Position numbers and translations under genes: made by a program. A stretch of DNA of 64,000 nucleotides from Prevotella sp. (GTDB lineage: Bacteria > Bacteroidota > Bacteroidia > Bacteroidales > Bacteroidaceae). The notes beneath the pieces were generated by a model that saw nothing but the letters and a program-made list of their open reading frames with translations, was not told where the DNA came from and ran no database searches. The DNA is taken from assembly GCA_017458005.1 (NCBI GenBank), contig JAFTGH010000023.1, positions 56,484-120,483 of the forward strand, given 5' to 3'. Shown piece after piece: positions 52,057 through 60,244 of the stretch (position 1 is its first letter; every line of letters begins with the position of its first letter).

Positions 52057-53694
52057 TTCCGAATATTCTGGTCCTTTCTTGATTTGCTTCAGCAAGATGC
52101 TGATCTCTACGGCAAGCATCAGGGTGAAAAGGAACAAGAAGATGAAGAAGGTTAGTGCCACGGAACTGCCGTTGATATCACTGACGGCAACCCATGTGGG
52201 CAGCATGTCCTGAATCGTCCAGGGCTGGCGACCAAACTCGGCGACGAGCCATCCGCTCTCTGAGGCGATGTAGGCAAGAGGCACCAGGACAATGGCAATG
52301 ATGTAATGCCATGCGGGCAACCTTGTAATATCGTATGAGTCGGCCTCCGTCTCAGGAAGCAGACCAATGGCGGCAAGTAGTCTTCTGGTCGTGATGGAGA
52401 AGAATGGAATCTTAAAGGCAAGTAGTGCGATAACAGCGAAGAACAGGATGAAGACACATCCCAGTCCTACCATCGTGCGGAATGCCCAGAAATTGACAGG
52501 TACGTAGGGTACGATGTCGTGCTTGTCTTTCACATAGCCATAGCCCATATACTGCATATTGGATTTGATGGTTGCGAGTTGGGCGTTGAGTTCCGCCTCA
52601 CTAGCCCCCTCTTTCTTCGCCTTCCGATAGGTGGCAAGGGCGGTGATAGCCATCTGTCCTCTCTTGATCTTCTCGTCGACAGACGGTTCTTTCGTGCCAT
52701 CAGGCTTGGTATAGCCGTTCAGGATATCGTTGATGCCAGGTACAAAGCCATGCGGGTCGTTGGTCGCCATGATGCTCAAGGCGTATGGCATGTCAATCTT
52801 CAAGGGCGCAGCCTCCTCGTTCTGATAGTCTGGCTGTGCCAAAGGATTCACCCAGGCGATTGCCGTTAATCCTTGGTCGGTTCCACCATTGTAGAGCGCC
52901 TCCATTGCCGCAAGTTTCATAGGTTGCACTTGAGCCACCTGCTGCCCGCTGATATGTCCTGTGAAGGCGGCGCCTAGAGAGGCGACAAGCCCTACGATAG
53001 TGGCTATCTTGATGCTCTCCTTGGCGAGTTGCGTCTCGCGTTTCTTCCACAGATACCAACTGGAGACGGCGACGACGAAGACGGCACCGATGATCCACGC
53101 GGAGATAACGGTATGGCAGAACTTGCCGACGGCAAAGGGTGAGAAGGCGACAGCGAAGAAGTCGACCATCTCATTACGCATCGTGTCGGGGTTGAACTCA
53201 CATCCGACAGGATACTGCATCCATGCGTTTGCCACCAGTATCCACCAAGCCGAGATGGTGGCTCCTAAACCTGTGAGCCAGGTAGAGGCAAGATGGAATC
53301 CCTTCGACACCTTGTTCCATCCGAAATACATCACAGCGACAAAGGTAGACTCCATGAAGAAGGCGACGATGCCCTCGATGGCAAGTGGCGCTCCGAAGAT
53401 GTCGCCCACAAACCAAGAGTAGTTCGACCAGTTGGTGCCAAACTCAAACTCGAGGATAATACCTGTTGCCACTCCCATGGCGAAATTGACACCAAAGAGT
53501 TTCTGCCAGAACTTTGCTGTGTCTTTCCAGAAAGTTTTCTGGGTACGGTAGTAACACGTCTCGCAGATACCCATGATGACTGCGAGTCCCAGTGTCAGGG
53601 GGACAAACAGCCAATGGTAGATGGCTGTCAGCGCAAACTGTGCTCTTGCCCAGTTAACGGCTCCCGCATCGATGTTTAAAAGTAAGTCATTCAT
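52051..53694 (-). CDS. cydA: Cytochrome bd quinol oxidase subunit I
   Basis: 547 residues with nine or so membrane helices. Hallmarks: NWARAQFALTAIYHWLFVPLTLGLAVIMGICE with an axial haem His, NFAMGVATGIILEFEFGTNWSNY, GDIFGAPLAIEGIVAFFMESTFVAVMYFGW, and FTGHISGQQVAQVQPMKLAAME (quinol-proximal). The Q-loop segment (about 330-400) contains a DEKIKRGQMAI stretch. It carries haems b and d of the oxygen-reducing complex. Forms an operon with the DUF4492 gene upstream and cydB downstream. Confidence 0.95.
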   Translation of the reverse strand: MNDLLLNIDAGAVNWARAQFALTAIYHWLFVPLTLGLAVIMGICETCYYRTQKTFWKDTAKFWQKLFGVNFAMGVATGIILEFEFGTNWSNYSWFVGDIFGAPLAIEGIVAFFMESTFVAVMYFGWNKVSKGFHLASTWLTGLGATISAWWILVANAWMQYPVGCEFNPDTMRNEMVDFFAVAFSPFAVGKFCHTVISAWIIGAVFVVAVSSWYLWKKRETQLAKESIKIATIVGLVASLGAAFTGHISGQQVAQVQPMKLAAMEALYNGGTDQGLTAIAWVNPLAQPDYQNEEAAPLKIDMPYALSIMATNDPHGFVPGINDILNGYTKPDGTKEPSVDEKIKRGQMAITALATYRKAKKEGASEAELNAQLATIKSNMQYMGYGYVKDKHDIVPYVPVNFWAFRTMVGLGCVFILFFAVIALLAFKIPFFSITTRRLLAAIGLLPETEADSYDITRLPAWHYIIAIVLVPLAYIASESGWLVAEFGRQPWTIQDMLPTWVAVSDINGSSVALTFFIFLFLFTLMLAVEISILLKQIKKGPEYSEK

Positions 53695-53697
53695 AAT

Positions 53698-53745
53698 TTA
53701 TTAGGTTTTTTTAGGTATGTTAGGTGGGGTAGGTTTGTTAGGGGG
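53698..53745. repeat. TTAGGT repeat (9-10 bp spacing) upstream of cydA
   Basis: TTAGGT or close variants start at 53701, 53711, 53720, 53729 and 53738. The intervals are 10, 9, 9 and 9, so the array fills the spacer between the DUF4492 gene and cydA. It is a different unit from the octamers, but in the same kind of place. Confidence 0.65.
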
Positions 53746-53959
53746 CACGTTCTATCATCTCCGTCGCCACAAAGTCTGACTCTCCGCCCTTTTCCGCATG
53801 GGTCTTCAGGAAATTAGGAAAGAAGAATACTTTCAGGATGGCAAACATGATAAACAGTTTGATGAGGATGATCGTCCACAGCGTTTTTCCCAGTCGCATG
53901 TTCCGAAAACCATCATAGTAGAGATCAAAAGCCCTGTACCAGAAACCTTGTTTATCCAT
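53738..53959 (-). CDS. DUF4492 family protein of the cyd operon
   Basis: 73 residues from MDKQGFWYRAFDLYYDGFRN, with one membrane helix (about 27-48). DUF4492 proteins are short and regularly stand before cydAB in Bacteroidota, so a role in bd oxidase assembly or as a small subunit is likely though not shown. The start at 53959 was preferred to an in-frame ATG at 53995, which lies close to the promoter and adds an atypical polar leader. Confidence 0.85.
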   Translation of the reverse strand: MDKQGFWYRAFDLYYDGFRNMRLGKTLWTIILIKLFIMFAILKVFFFPNFLKTHAEKGGESDFVATEMIERAP

Positions 53960-53992
53960 AGGCAATGTCGTTCCTTGGTGATTATTATTGTG

Positions 53993-54023
53993 CAAATATA
54001 TGAAATAAATCTTAAACTTCCAA
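53993..54023 (-). promoter_or_regulatory. Promoter of the DUF4492-cydAB operon
   Basis: Minus-strand TTG (54021-54023) and TATATTTG (53993-54000) are separated by 20 nt. The promoter is divergent from the exporter operon promoter at 54043-54073. Confidence 0.6.
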
Positions 54024-54042
54024 TAGTTATGAACAAAAAAAC

Positions 54043-54073
54043 TTTGTCATGTTACTGAAAAGTCCTATCTTTG
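54043..54073 (+). promoter_or_regulatory. Promoter of the exporter operon
   Basis: TTTG (54043-54046), 19 nt, TATCTTTG (54066-54073): the best match in the window to the Bacteroidota consensus. The ATG follows 19 nt later. Confidence 0.8.
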
Positions 54074-54092
54074 CACCGTTTTAGAAAGTATT

Positions 54093-54998
54093 ATGGATAA
54101 GAAAATCATATCAATTCTTACGGCTGTTATCGTTTTGCTGGTCATTGGCGTGGCTTATCTCGCCTATAATCTGAACCAGCAGGCACAGGCTAACAAGGAG
54201 ATGGAGGAACTCGCCGTCTACGACAAGCAGGAGATGGAAGGGGAGTACCGCCAGTTCGCCGATCAGTACAGTGAGATGAAGACCCGTATCAACAACGACT
54301 CCATCATCGCCCAGTTGACTCGTGAGCAGGAGCGTACCGAGCAACTGCTACAGGAACTGAAGAACACGAAGGCGACAGATGCGGCGGAGATCACTCGTCT
54401 GAAGAAGGAACTCGCCTCTGTTCGTGCCGTGTTGCGCAGTTATGTCCTGGAGATTGACTCGCTGAATCGCCTGAACCAGGCTTTGCAGGACGAGAACAGC
54501 AGGGTGCGCTCGGAGTTGGAGGAGAGCAACCAGCAGAATCTCGCCCTGACCACCGATAATGCGACACTCTCTGAGAAAGTTGCTATCGCCGCCCAGTTGA
54601 ATGCGGTAAACATCGATATCATGATGGTCGTCAAGGCTGCCTTGTCGTCGAAGACGAAAGACCGTGTGAAGCATCCGCATAAGATCGGTGGCTCCACCAA
54701 TGAGATGAAGGTGCGCTTCGTGATATCCCGCAACGTCACGGCAACGAACGGACAGCGTAAGATATATGTCCGCATCCTCACTCCGACAGGTGATGTGCTC
54801 AACGCCTCTGGACAGTGTCCTTTCGAGGACAAGGAGGTTGCCTATACGGTGATGAAGACCGTTGAGTATACGGGTGAGGAGACTCCTATGGAGTTGTATG
54901 TCGCCAAGAAGCAGACTTTGATACCAGGAACCTACCGTGTGCAGGTGATAGCCGACGGTCATGAGATCGGTTCCCGTTCTATAGAACTAGAGAAGTAA
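54093..54998 (+). CDS. Unknown coiled-coil membrane protein heading the exporter operon
   Basis: 301 residues. One N-terminal helix (about 7-28), a long coiled coil (about 30-165, heptads of Leu/Glu/Gln) and a C-terminal beta-rich domain (about 175-301: KVRFVISRNVTATNGQRKIYVRIL, PGTYRVQVIADG). Most likely anchored in the inner membrane with the coil in the periplasm. The family is not recognised. It is three bases before the TolC gene, so it should be part of, or regulate, the same envelope system. Confidence 0.75.
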   Translation: MDKKIISILTAVIVLLVIGVAYLAYNLNQQAQANKEMEELAVYDKQEMEGEYRQFADQYSEMKTRINNDSIIAQLTREQERTEQLLQELKNTKATDAAEITRLKKELASVRAVLRSYVLEIDSLNRLNQALQDENSRVRSELEESNQQNLALTTDNATLSEKVAIAAQLNAVNIDIMMVVKAALSSKTKDRVKHPHKIGGSTNEMKVRFVISRNVTATNGQRKIYVRILTPTGDVLNASGQCPFEDKEVAYTVMKTVEYTGEETPMELYVAKKQTLIPGTYRVQVIADGHEIGSRSIELEK

Positions 54999-55001
54999 TC
55001 A

Positions 55002-56501
55002 ATGAGTAAGAAGTTAGTTTTTTCCCTGTTGGTATGGGTGACCCTACCTGTTGGAGCGCAGCAGATGCTGACACTGGATAGTTGTCGTGCCATGGCGTTG
55101 CGTAACAACAAGCAGTTGGGCATCTCGAAAGTCAAACAGGATGTAGCCGCCAACCTCCGCAAGTCGGCAAGGACGAAATACCTGCCGCATGTCAGTGCGC
55201 TGGGAGGTTACGAATGGACTAGCAAGGAGATTTCCTTGCTTAACGACGAGCAGAAAGGTGCTTTGTCGAACATAGGGACGACCACCACATCGTTTGTCGG
55301 AGAGAAGTTCGGGGAGGCAATGGCTGATATTCCAGCGAATATCTGGCAGTCACTCGGACAGATAGGTATCACGCCCGATCTTATCCAGCAGAAGTTTGCT
55401 GCGGGGATAACACCTGTTAGCAATCTCCTGAATGGAGGAGGTCAGCAGGTCGTTGACGCATTCCGCACCGATACCCGAAATGTCTTTGCGGGTGCTATCA
55501 TGTTGGTGCAGCCCGTTTTCATGGGCGGTGCCATCATTGCCATGAACAGGATGGCGGATATCGGAGAGGAGATGGCTGCCAACGCTACAGAGGCGAATCG
55601 TCAGGCAACACTCTATCAGGTTGACCAGGCGTATTGGCAAGTGGTGTCGTTGAAGCATAAGCAGAAACTCGCCCAGTCTTATCTCGATGTGGTGAAGAAA
55701 CTGGACGATGATGTGCAGAAAATGATTCAAGAGGGTGTCGCTACCCGTTCCGAGGGCTTAAGCGTCAATGTGAAGGTCAACGAGGCAGAGATGACATTGC
55801 TTAAAGTCGACGATGGACTGACACTCTCCAAGATGTTGCTCTGTCAACTCTGTGGTATGCCGATGAATGAGCAGGTGACCCTTGCCGATGAGGATGCTGA
55901 GGACCTCAGCACCTCGCAGGTGACTCCCGCTGTCGATAAGACTATCGCCACTGAGAACCGTCCAGAACTGCGCCAACTACAGAACATGGTGGATATGAGT
56001 CGCCAACTCACCAATATCCTCAAGGCGGGTAATCTGCCACAGGTCGCCTTGACAGGTGGCTATGCTGTCTCGAATCCTAATGTCTTCAATGGTTTCGAGC
56101 GTAAGTTCGCTGGTGTGTGGAATGTAGGTGTCTTGGTGCGTGTCCCCATCTGGAACTGGGGAGATGTCGCCTATAAGGTACGTGCCTCTAAGGGGGCTAC
56201 CACCATCGCCAACCTCGAACTCGATGAGGCTCGTGAGAAGATAGAACTGCAAGTCAACCAGAGTGCTTTCCATGTCAATGAGGCATATCGGAAACTGGAG
56301 ATGGCGAAGTCGAATACGGAGAAGGCTGATGAGAACCTGCGCACGGCAAACCTCGGATTCCGTGAGGGCGTGATCTCCGCGACGACCGTCATGGAGGCGC
56401 AGACGGCTTGGCTGCAGGCACAGTCACAGAAGATAGATGCGGAAATAGATGTCAAACTCAGTCAGGTGAACTTGCAGAAAGCACTTGGCACATTACAATA
56501 A
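55002..56501 (+). CDS. TolC-family outer-membrane efflux protein
   Basis: 499 residues. A signal peptide (MSKKLVFSLLVWVTLPVGAQQ) is followed by the TolC layout, two repeats of long helices: MLTLDSCRAMALRNNKQLGISK near the start, and ENRPELRQLQNMVDMSRQLT for the second half. It forms the outer-membrane channel and periplasmic tunnel for the adaptor and permeases encoded next. It begins three bases after the coiled-coil gene and ends five bases before the adaptor. Confidence 0.92.
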   Translation: MSKKLVFSLLVWVTLPVGAQQMLTLDSCRAMALRNNKQLGISKVKQDVAANLRKSARTKYLPHVSALGGYEWTSKEISLLNDEQKGALSNIGTTTTSFVGEKFGEAMADIPANIWQSLGQIGITPDLIQQKFAAGITPVSNLLNGGGQQVVDAFRTDTRNVFAGAIMLVQPVFMGGAIIAMNRMADIGEEMAANATEANRQATLYQVDQAYWQVVSLKHKQKLAQSYLDVVKKLDDDVQKMIQEGVATRSEGLSVNVKVNEAEMTLLKVDDGLTLSKMLLCQLCGMPMNEQVTLADEDAEDLSTSQVTPAVDKTIATENRPELRQLQNMVDMSRQLTNILKAGNLPQVALTGGYAVSNPNVFNGFERKFAGVWNVGVLVRVPIWNWGDVAYKVRASKGATTIANLELDEAREKIELQVNQSAFHVNEAYRKLEMAKSNTEKADENLRTANLGFREGVISATTVMEAQTAWLQAQSQKIDAEIDVKLSQVNLQKALGTLQ

Positions 56502-56506
56502 AGATT

Positions 56507-57490
56507 ATGTCAGCAAAAACACAACATAACAACATCCTGCTTGCCATCTTAGGATTTGCGGCAGCAGTAGTCATTGTAGCCTTGATAGGTTTCTTCGCCT
56601 TAGGGCGTGACCCCGAACTGATTCAGGGACAAGTGGAGGTAAGTGAGTATCGTGTGTCCAGTAAGGTTCCTGGTCGTATTCTGGAAATCCGAGTGAAAGA
56701 GGGTGACTTCGTGAAAGTGGGGGATACCCTTGCCATCCTTGACGCCCCAGAGGTACGTGCCAAGATGGAACAGGCACAGAGTGCGGAGAGTGCTGCCGCC
56801 GCCCAAGAGGAGATGGCGCGCAATGGCGCCCGTCAGGAACAGATACAGGGTGCCTACCAGTTGATGCAACAGGCAAAGGCTGGTCTGGAGATTGCCGAGA
56901 AGTCATACCAGCGTGTGCAGCGTCTGTTCGACGAGGGGGTGATGAGTGCCCAGAAGCGTGATGAGGCTTATGCCAACTACAAGGCGATGGAGGCGCAGGC
57001 GAAGGCTGCCGAGAGTCAGTATCAGATGGCTAAGAATGGTGCCCGCCGTGAGGAGAAGATGGCTGCCGCCGCTATGGTCGGTCGTGCCAAAGGTGCCGTT
57101 CAGGAGGTGAACTCCTATATCAACGAGACGGTACAGATAGCCCAGATGGAGGGCGAGGTCAGTGAGATATTCCCGAAGGTAGGGGAGTTGGTTGGTACGG
57201 GGTCCCCGATTATGAATATCTCTGTGATGAAGGATATGTGGGGTACCTTCAATGTGCGTGAGGATCAACTCAATGGACTTGCCGTTGGCAAGACTTTCGA
57301 TGCCTTTGTCCCTGCCTTCAACAAGACCATCCAGATGAAGGTCTATTATATGAAAGACCAAGGCTCTTATGCCGTCTGGAAGGCTACCAAGGCAAACGGA
57401 CAGTATGACCTGAAGACATTCGAGGTGAAGGCTCGCCCTGTGGAGCAGATGGAGGGCTTGCGTCCTGGAATGTCGCTGATAATAAGATAA
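56507..57490 (+). CDS. HlyD/EmrA-type membrane fusion protein
   Basis: 327 residues from MSAKTQHNNILLAILGFAAA. One N-terminal helix (about 10-33), a lipoyl-like half (VSSKVPGRILEIRVKEGDFVKVGDTLAILD), an alpha-hairpin (about 85-185), the second lipoyl half (VSEIFPKVGELVGTGSPIMNI) and a beta-barrel. It is the periplasmic adaptor between the permeases and TolC. The start at 56507 gives the normal N-terminus; the frame is open upstream but overlaps tolC. Confidence 0.9.
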   Translation: MSAKTQHNNILLAILGFAAAVVIVALIGFFALGRDPELIQGQVEVSEYRVSSKVPGRILEIRVKEGDFVKVGDTLAILDAPEVRAKMEQAQSAESAAAAQEEMARNGARQEQIQGAYQLMQQAKAGLEIAEKSYQRVQRLFDEGVMSAQKRDEAYANYKAMEAQAKAAESQYQMAKNGARREEKMAAAAMVGRAKGAVQEVNSYINETVQIAQMEGEVSEIFPKVGELVGTGSPIMNISVMKDMWGTFNVREDQLNGLAVGKTFDAFVPAFNKTIQMKVYYMKDQGSYAVWKATKANGQYDLKTFEVKARPVEQMEGLRPGMSLIIR

Positions 57491-57500
57491 TAGATAAGAG

Positions 57501-58670
57501 GTGAGGTATCTCAGGCAGATATACGAGATCATGCTGCGGGAGTTGTCAATCCTGCGCCATAATCACATCTATGCTTTCTGCATGGTGGTATTTCCTGTCC
57601 TCATGATCTTCTTCTTCACCTCCATCATGGATGACGGACTGCCTACCGATATGCCTGTGGGTATTGTCGACTTGGATAACACCACCACCTCTCGTTCGCT
57701 GACACGGCGGTTAGACGGTTTCCAGATGTCGAAAGTCGTGGCGCACTATCCCAGTGTGGCGGAGGCGCGCCGTGCCATCCAGCGCAATGAGATATACGGG
57801 TTCCTCTATATCCCCAAGGGGACGACAGAGAAACTGCTTGCCAGTCGTCAGCCGAAGGTGTCCTATTATTACTCGTACACCACCTTGGCGGCAGGTGCCT
57901 TGTTGATGAAGGACATGAAGACCATCTCCACCCTCGGCTCCGCTGCGGTAGGACAGGCTACTATGAGGGCGAAAGGATATACCGACCAGCAGATACAGGC
58001 GTTCCTGCAACCCATTAAGATTGACCTCCACCAGATTGCCAATCCATGGACGAGTTACAATACCTATCTGACAACCATGATGGTACCGGGTGCTATCATG
58101 CTCTTTATCTTCCTGGTCTCTGCCTATTCCTTAGGCACGGAACTGAAGTTCGTCACCGCCAAGAGATGGCTCTCGTTAGCCGACAATAACATCACGGTGG
58201 CGCTGTTGGGGAAATTCCTGCCCCAGACCCTTGTCTGGCTCGCCATCGTCTTCGGCTATGAGTATTATGTGTTCTATCACTTGCAGTTCCCACATCTGGG
58301 GAGTCCGTGGATGCTGGTGCTCCTTGGACTGATGCAGGTGCTGGCGGCTCAGGGCTTCGGCATCTTCGCCTTCGGACTGATGCCCTCCCTGCGAATGTCG
58401 ATGAGTATCTGCTCCCTGTGGGCGGTACTGAGTTTCTCGATGGCTGGTTCCGCCTTCCCGGTGATGGGTATGGATGCTCCGCTGCAGTCGCTGTCGTGGC
58501 TCTTCCCGTTGCGCCATTACTGGATGATTTACCAGATATGCGTCTTCAATGGCTTCCCGCTCATTGAGGCGTGGTTCCACTTTGCCGCTCTCGCCGCCTT
58601 TATGCTGCTGCCTTGGTTAGTGGTCAGAAAGATTAAAAACGCCATGCTTACCTATGTCTATATTCCATAA
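57501..58670 (+). CDS. ABC-2 type permease, first
   Basis: 389 residues of the YhhJ/YbhR type. One N-terminal helix (about 22-42), a large periplasmic domain (about 45-190: TDMPVGIVDLDNTTTSRSL) and five helices at the C-terminus. The GTG at 57501 is the annotated start; ATG at 57531 is an alternative and the short distance from the adaptor fits both. No nucleotide-binding domain is present in the protein or its neighbours. It overlaps the next permease by 17 nt. Confidence 0.88.
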   Translation: MRYLRQIYEIMLRELSILRHNHIYAFCMVVFPVLMIFFFTSIMDDGLPTDMPVGIVDLDNTTTSRSLTRRLDGFQMSKVVAHYPSVAEARRAIQRNEIYGFLYIPKGTTEKLLASRQPKVSYYYSYTTLAAGALLMKDMKTISTLGSAAVGQATMRAKGYTDQQIQAFLQPIKIDLHQIANPWTSYNTYLTTMMVPGAIMLFIFLVSAYSLGTELKFVTAKRWLSLADNNITVALLGKFLPQTLVWLAIVFGYEYYVFYHLQFPHLGSPWMLVLLGLMQVLAAQGFGIFAFGLMPSLRMSMSICSLWAVLSFSMAGSAFPVMGMDAPLQSLSWLFPLRHYWMIYQICVFNGFPLIEAWFHFAALAAFMLLPWLVVRKIKNAMLTYVYIP

Positions 58671-59913
58671 TATATATAAAGGTGTACAGGATGCTTGCTA
58701 TATCTGGCGCAAGGAGATGACGCAGGTGGTGAAGGATGAGGGAGTGCTGATCTTCTTCATCATCGTGCCGTTGGTGTATCCGTTGCTTTATTCTTGGATA
58801 TACAATAACGAGACCGTCCATGAGGTTCCTGTCTGTGTCGTCGACCAGTCGCATAGTCAACTGTCCCGACAGTTTATCCGCATGTGCGATGCCACAGCCG
58901 ATGTCCATGTGAAATATTATGCGCAAGACTTGGATGAGGCGAAGTCGTTGGTCAGCCGTCAACTGGTCAAGGGCATCTATCTCATCCCCAGTTCCTTTGA
59001 CGCGGATGTCTATGGCATGCGGCAGGGCGTGGTCAGCGTCTATTGCGACATGAGTCTGATGCTGACCTATAAGGCTGTCTTCCAGTCGGCACAGTTGGTG
59101 TCGATGCAGATGGGCTCTGAGTTGCAGAAACAGTTAGGAGGACATTACACGACTCGTGAGGAGATGATAGCGGCACGACCGTTAGACTATGCCGATGTGC
59201 CTATCTTCAGTCCTGGCGGAGGCTATGGCTCGTTTGTCCTTCCTGCCGTGCTGATGCTGATACTCCAGCAAACCCTTGTCCTGGGTATCGGACTCTCCGC
59301 AGGTACGGAGCGTGAGACGAATCCGTATCATAACCTGATACCTGTGGGCGACTCCCGCTATGGCAACACCCTCCCTATCGTGACGGGTAAGTTCATGTGC
59401 TATCTCATGATCTATATGGTGATGGGCGCATGGCTGACGGCTGGTGTCCCCCGCCTGTTCCATTTCCCGCAACTTGCCACGGGACTGTCGCTGCTCTACC
59501 TGATGATACCCTATATCCTTGCCTGTATCTTCTTTGGCATGATGGTGTCGTGTACCGTGAAATATCGTGAGAACGTGATGCTGCTGGTAGTCTTCGTCTC
59601 TGTGCCGTTGCTGTTCCTGACGGGAGTCTCTTGGCCCCAGTCGAACATCCCAGGCTATTGGCAGGGCGTGTCATGGCTGTTCCCCTCCACCTTTGGAGCC
59701 CGTGCCTATATCCGTCTGAACTCCATGGGTGCCGATGTGAGTGATGTCATGCCTGAGTTGCGTATCCTCTGGATACAGGCTTTCTGCTATTTCATACTGA
59801 CCGTCTGCGTCTATCGCTTCCAGATCTATCAGGCTCGTGCCCATGCCATGGAGCGTCTCAAGTACTTGAAGCACAAGCGGGAGGCACAGATGAAGGATTC
59901 CCCAAATTCATGA
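58654..59913 (+). CDS. ABC-2 type permease, second
   Basis: 419 residues, same design as the gene before: N-terminal helix (about 30-50), periplasmic domain (VPVCVVDQSHSQLSRQFIRM), six C-terminal helices, then a short basic tail (ERLKYLKHKREAQMK). The two probably form a heterodimer. Overlap of 17 nt with the first implies coupled translation. As no ATPase gene is in the operon, the energy source must be encoded elsewhere or the transporter works differently. Confidence 0.88.
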   Translation: MSIFHNIYKGVQDACYIWRKEMTQVVKDEGVLIFFIIVPLVYPLLYSWIYNNETVHEVPVCVVDQSHSQLSRQFIRMCDATADVHVKYYAQDLDEAKSLVSRQLVKGIYLIPSSFDADVYGMRQGVVSVYCDMSLMLTYKAVFQSAQLVSMQMGSELQKQLGGHYTTREEMIAARPLDYADVPIFSPGGGYGSFVLPAVLMLILQQTLVLGIGLSAGTERETNPYHNLIPVGDSRYGNTLPIVTGKFMCYLMIYMVMGAWLTAGVPRLFHFPQLATGLSLLYLMIPYILACIFFGMMVSCTVKYRENVMLLVVFVSVPLLFLTGVSWPQSNIPGYWQGVSWLFPSTFGARAYIRLNSMGADVSDVMPELRILWIQAFCYFILTVCVYRFQIYQARAHAMERLKYLKHKREAQMKDSPNS

Positions 59914-60015
59914 AACGTTGGCAGTTAAATGATACCATATTAGAGATTTGCATCCTATTAAGTGCGACTATTTATGAGTTTTGCACTCGTTTTGGTGCAG
60001 TTTTATGGTTATTTT

Positions 60016-60031
60016 GCACTAACCATAGTGC
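60016..60031. promoter_or_regulatory. Inverted repeat GCACTA-ACCA-TAGTGC, possible operator
   Basis: A perfect 6-bp inverted repeat with 4-nt loop, preceded by further TTTGCACT words at about 59967 and 60011. It lies just upstream of the orphan TATCTTTG at 60050 and could be the operator of the lost ATPase gene. Confidence 0.4.
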
Positions 60032-60049
60032 GGATTGAAATATTTTTTG

Positions 60050-60057
60050 TATCTTTG
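60050..60057 (+). promoter_or_regulatory. Orphan -7 element (TATCTTTG)
   Basis: TATCTTTG stands 20 nt before the C-terminal remnant of an ATPase and has no intact gene behind it. This is consistent with a deletion that left promoter and tail. Confidence 0.45.
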
Positions 60058-60077
60058 CTCCAAAAATACAGCATTAA

Positions 60078-60170
60078 CAAAGTGCCGAGCAAGGCTATGT
60101 CGTGAAGGACGACATTGAGACTGGCTATGGCAACATCATCCCTCTTTGGCAGTTTGGGCTCACATATTAG
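60078..60170 (+). pseudogene. C-terminal remnant of an AAA-type ATP-binding protein
   Basis: 30 codons reading QSAEQGYVVKDDIETGYGNI then IPLWQFGLTY and a stop. The YVVKDDIE...GNxIPLWxFGxxY ending matches the C-terminus of AAA ATPases (DUF4143-like) common in Bacteroidota. The frame closes upstream at once, so the ATPase body is missing. With the TATCTTTG at 60050, only promoter and tail seem to remain of a gene that would normally exceed 1 kb. The stretch 59914-60245 holds nothing else apart from the GCACTA inverted repeat. Confidence 0.55.
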
Positions 60171-60203
60171 CCCATATTCTATTTCAAAGTTCTTAAACAT
60201 GTG

Positions 60204-60211
60204 TAACTTTG
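60204..60211 (+). promoter_or_regulatory. -7 element (TAACTTTG) of the DUF1016 gene
   Basis: TAACTTTG lies 33 nt before ATG 60245 and overlaps the in-frame TTG at 60209, which rules that TTG out as the start. Confidence 0.55.
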
Positions 60212-60244
60212 TTGTCAATTAACGAAACAAATAAATCGGAATTT

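Noticed and set aside
53738-59913. Cytochrome bd and exporter genes as one divergent stress system
   Set aside because: They share only an intergenic region with two separate, complete promoters; no common operator was seen.
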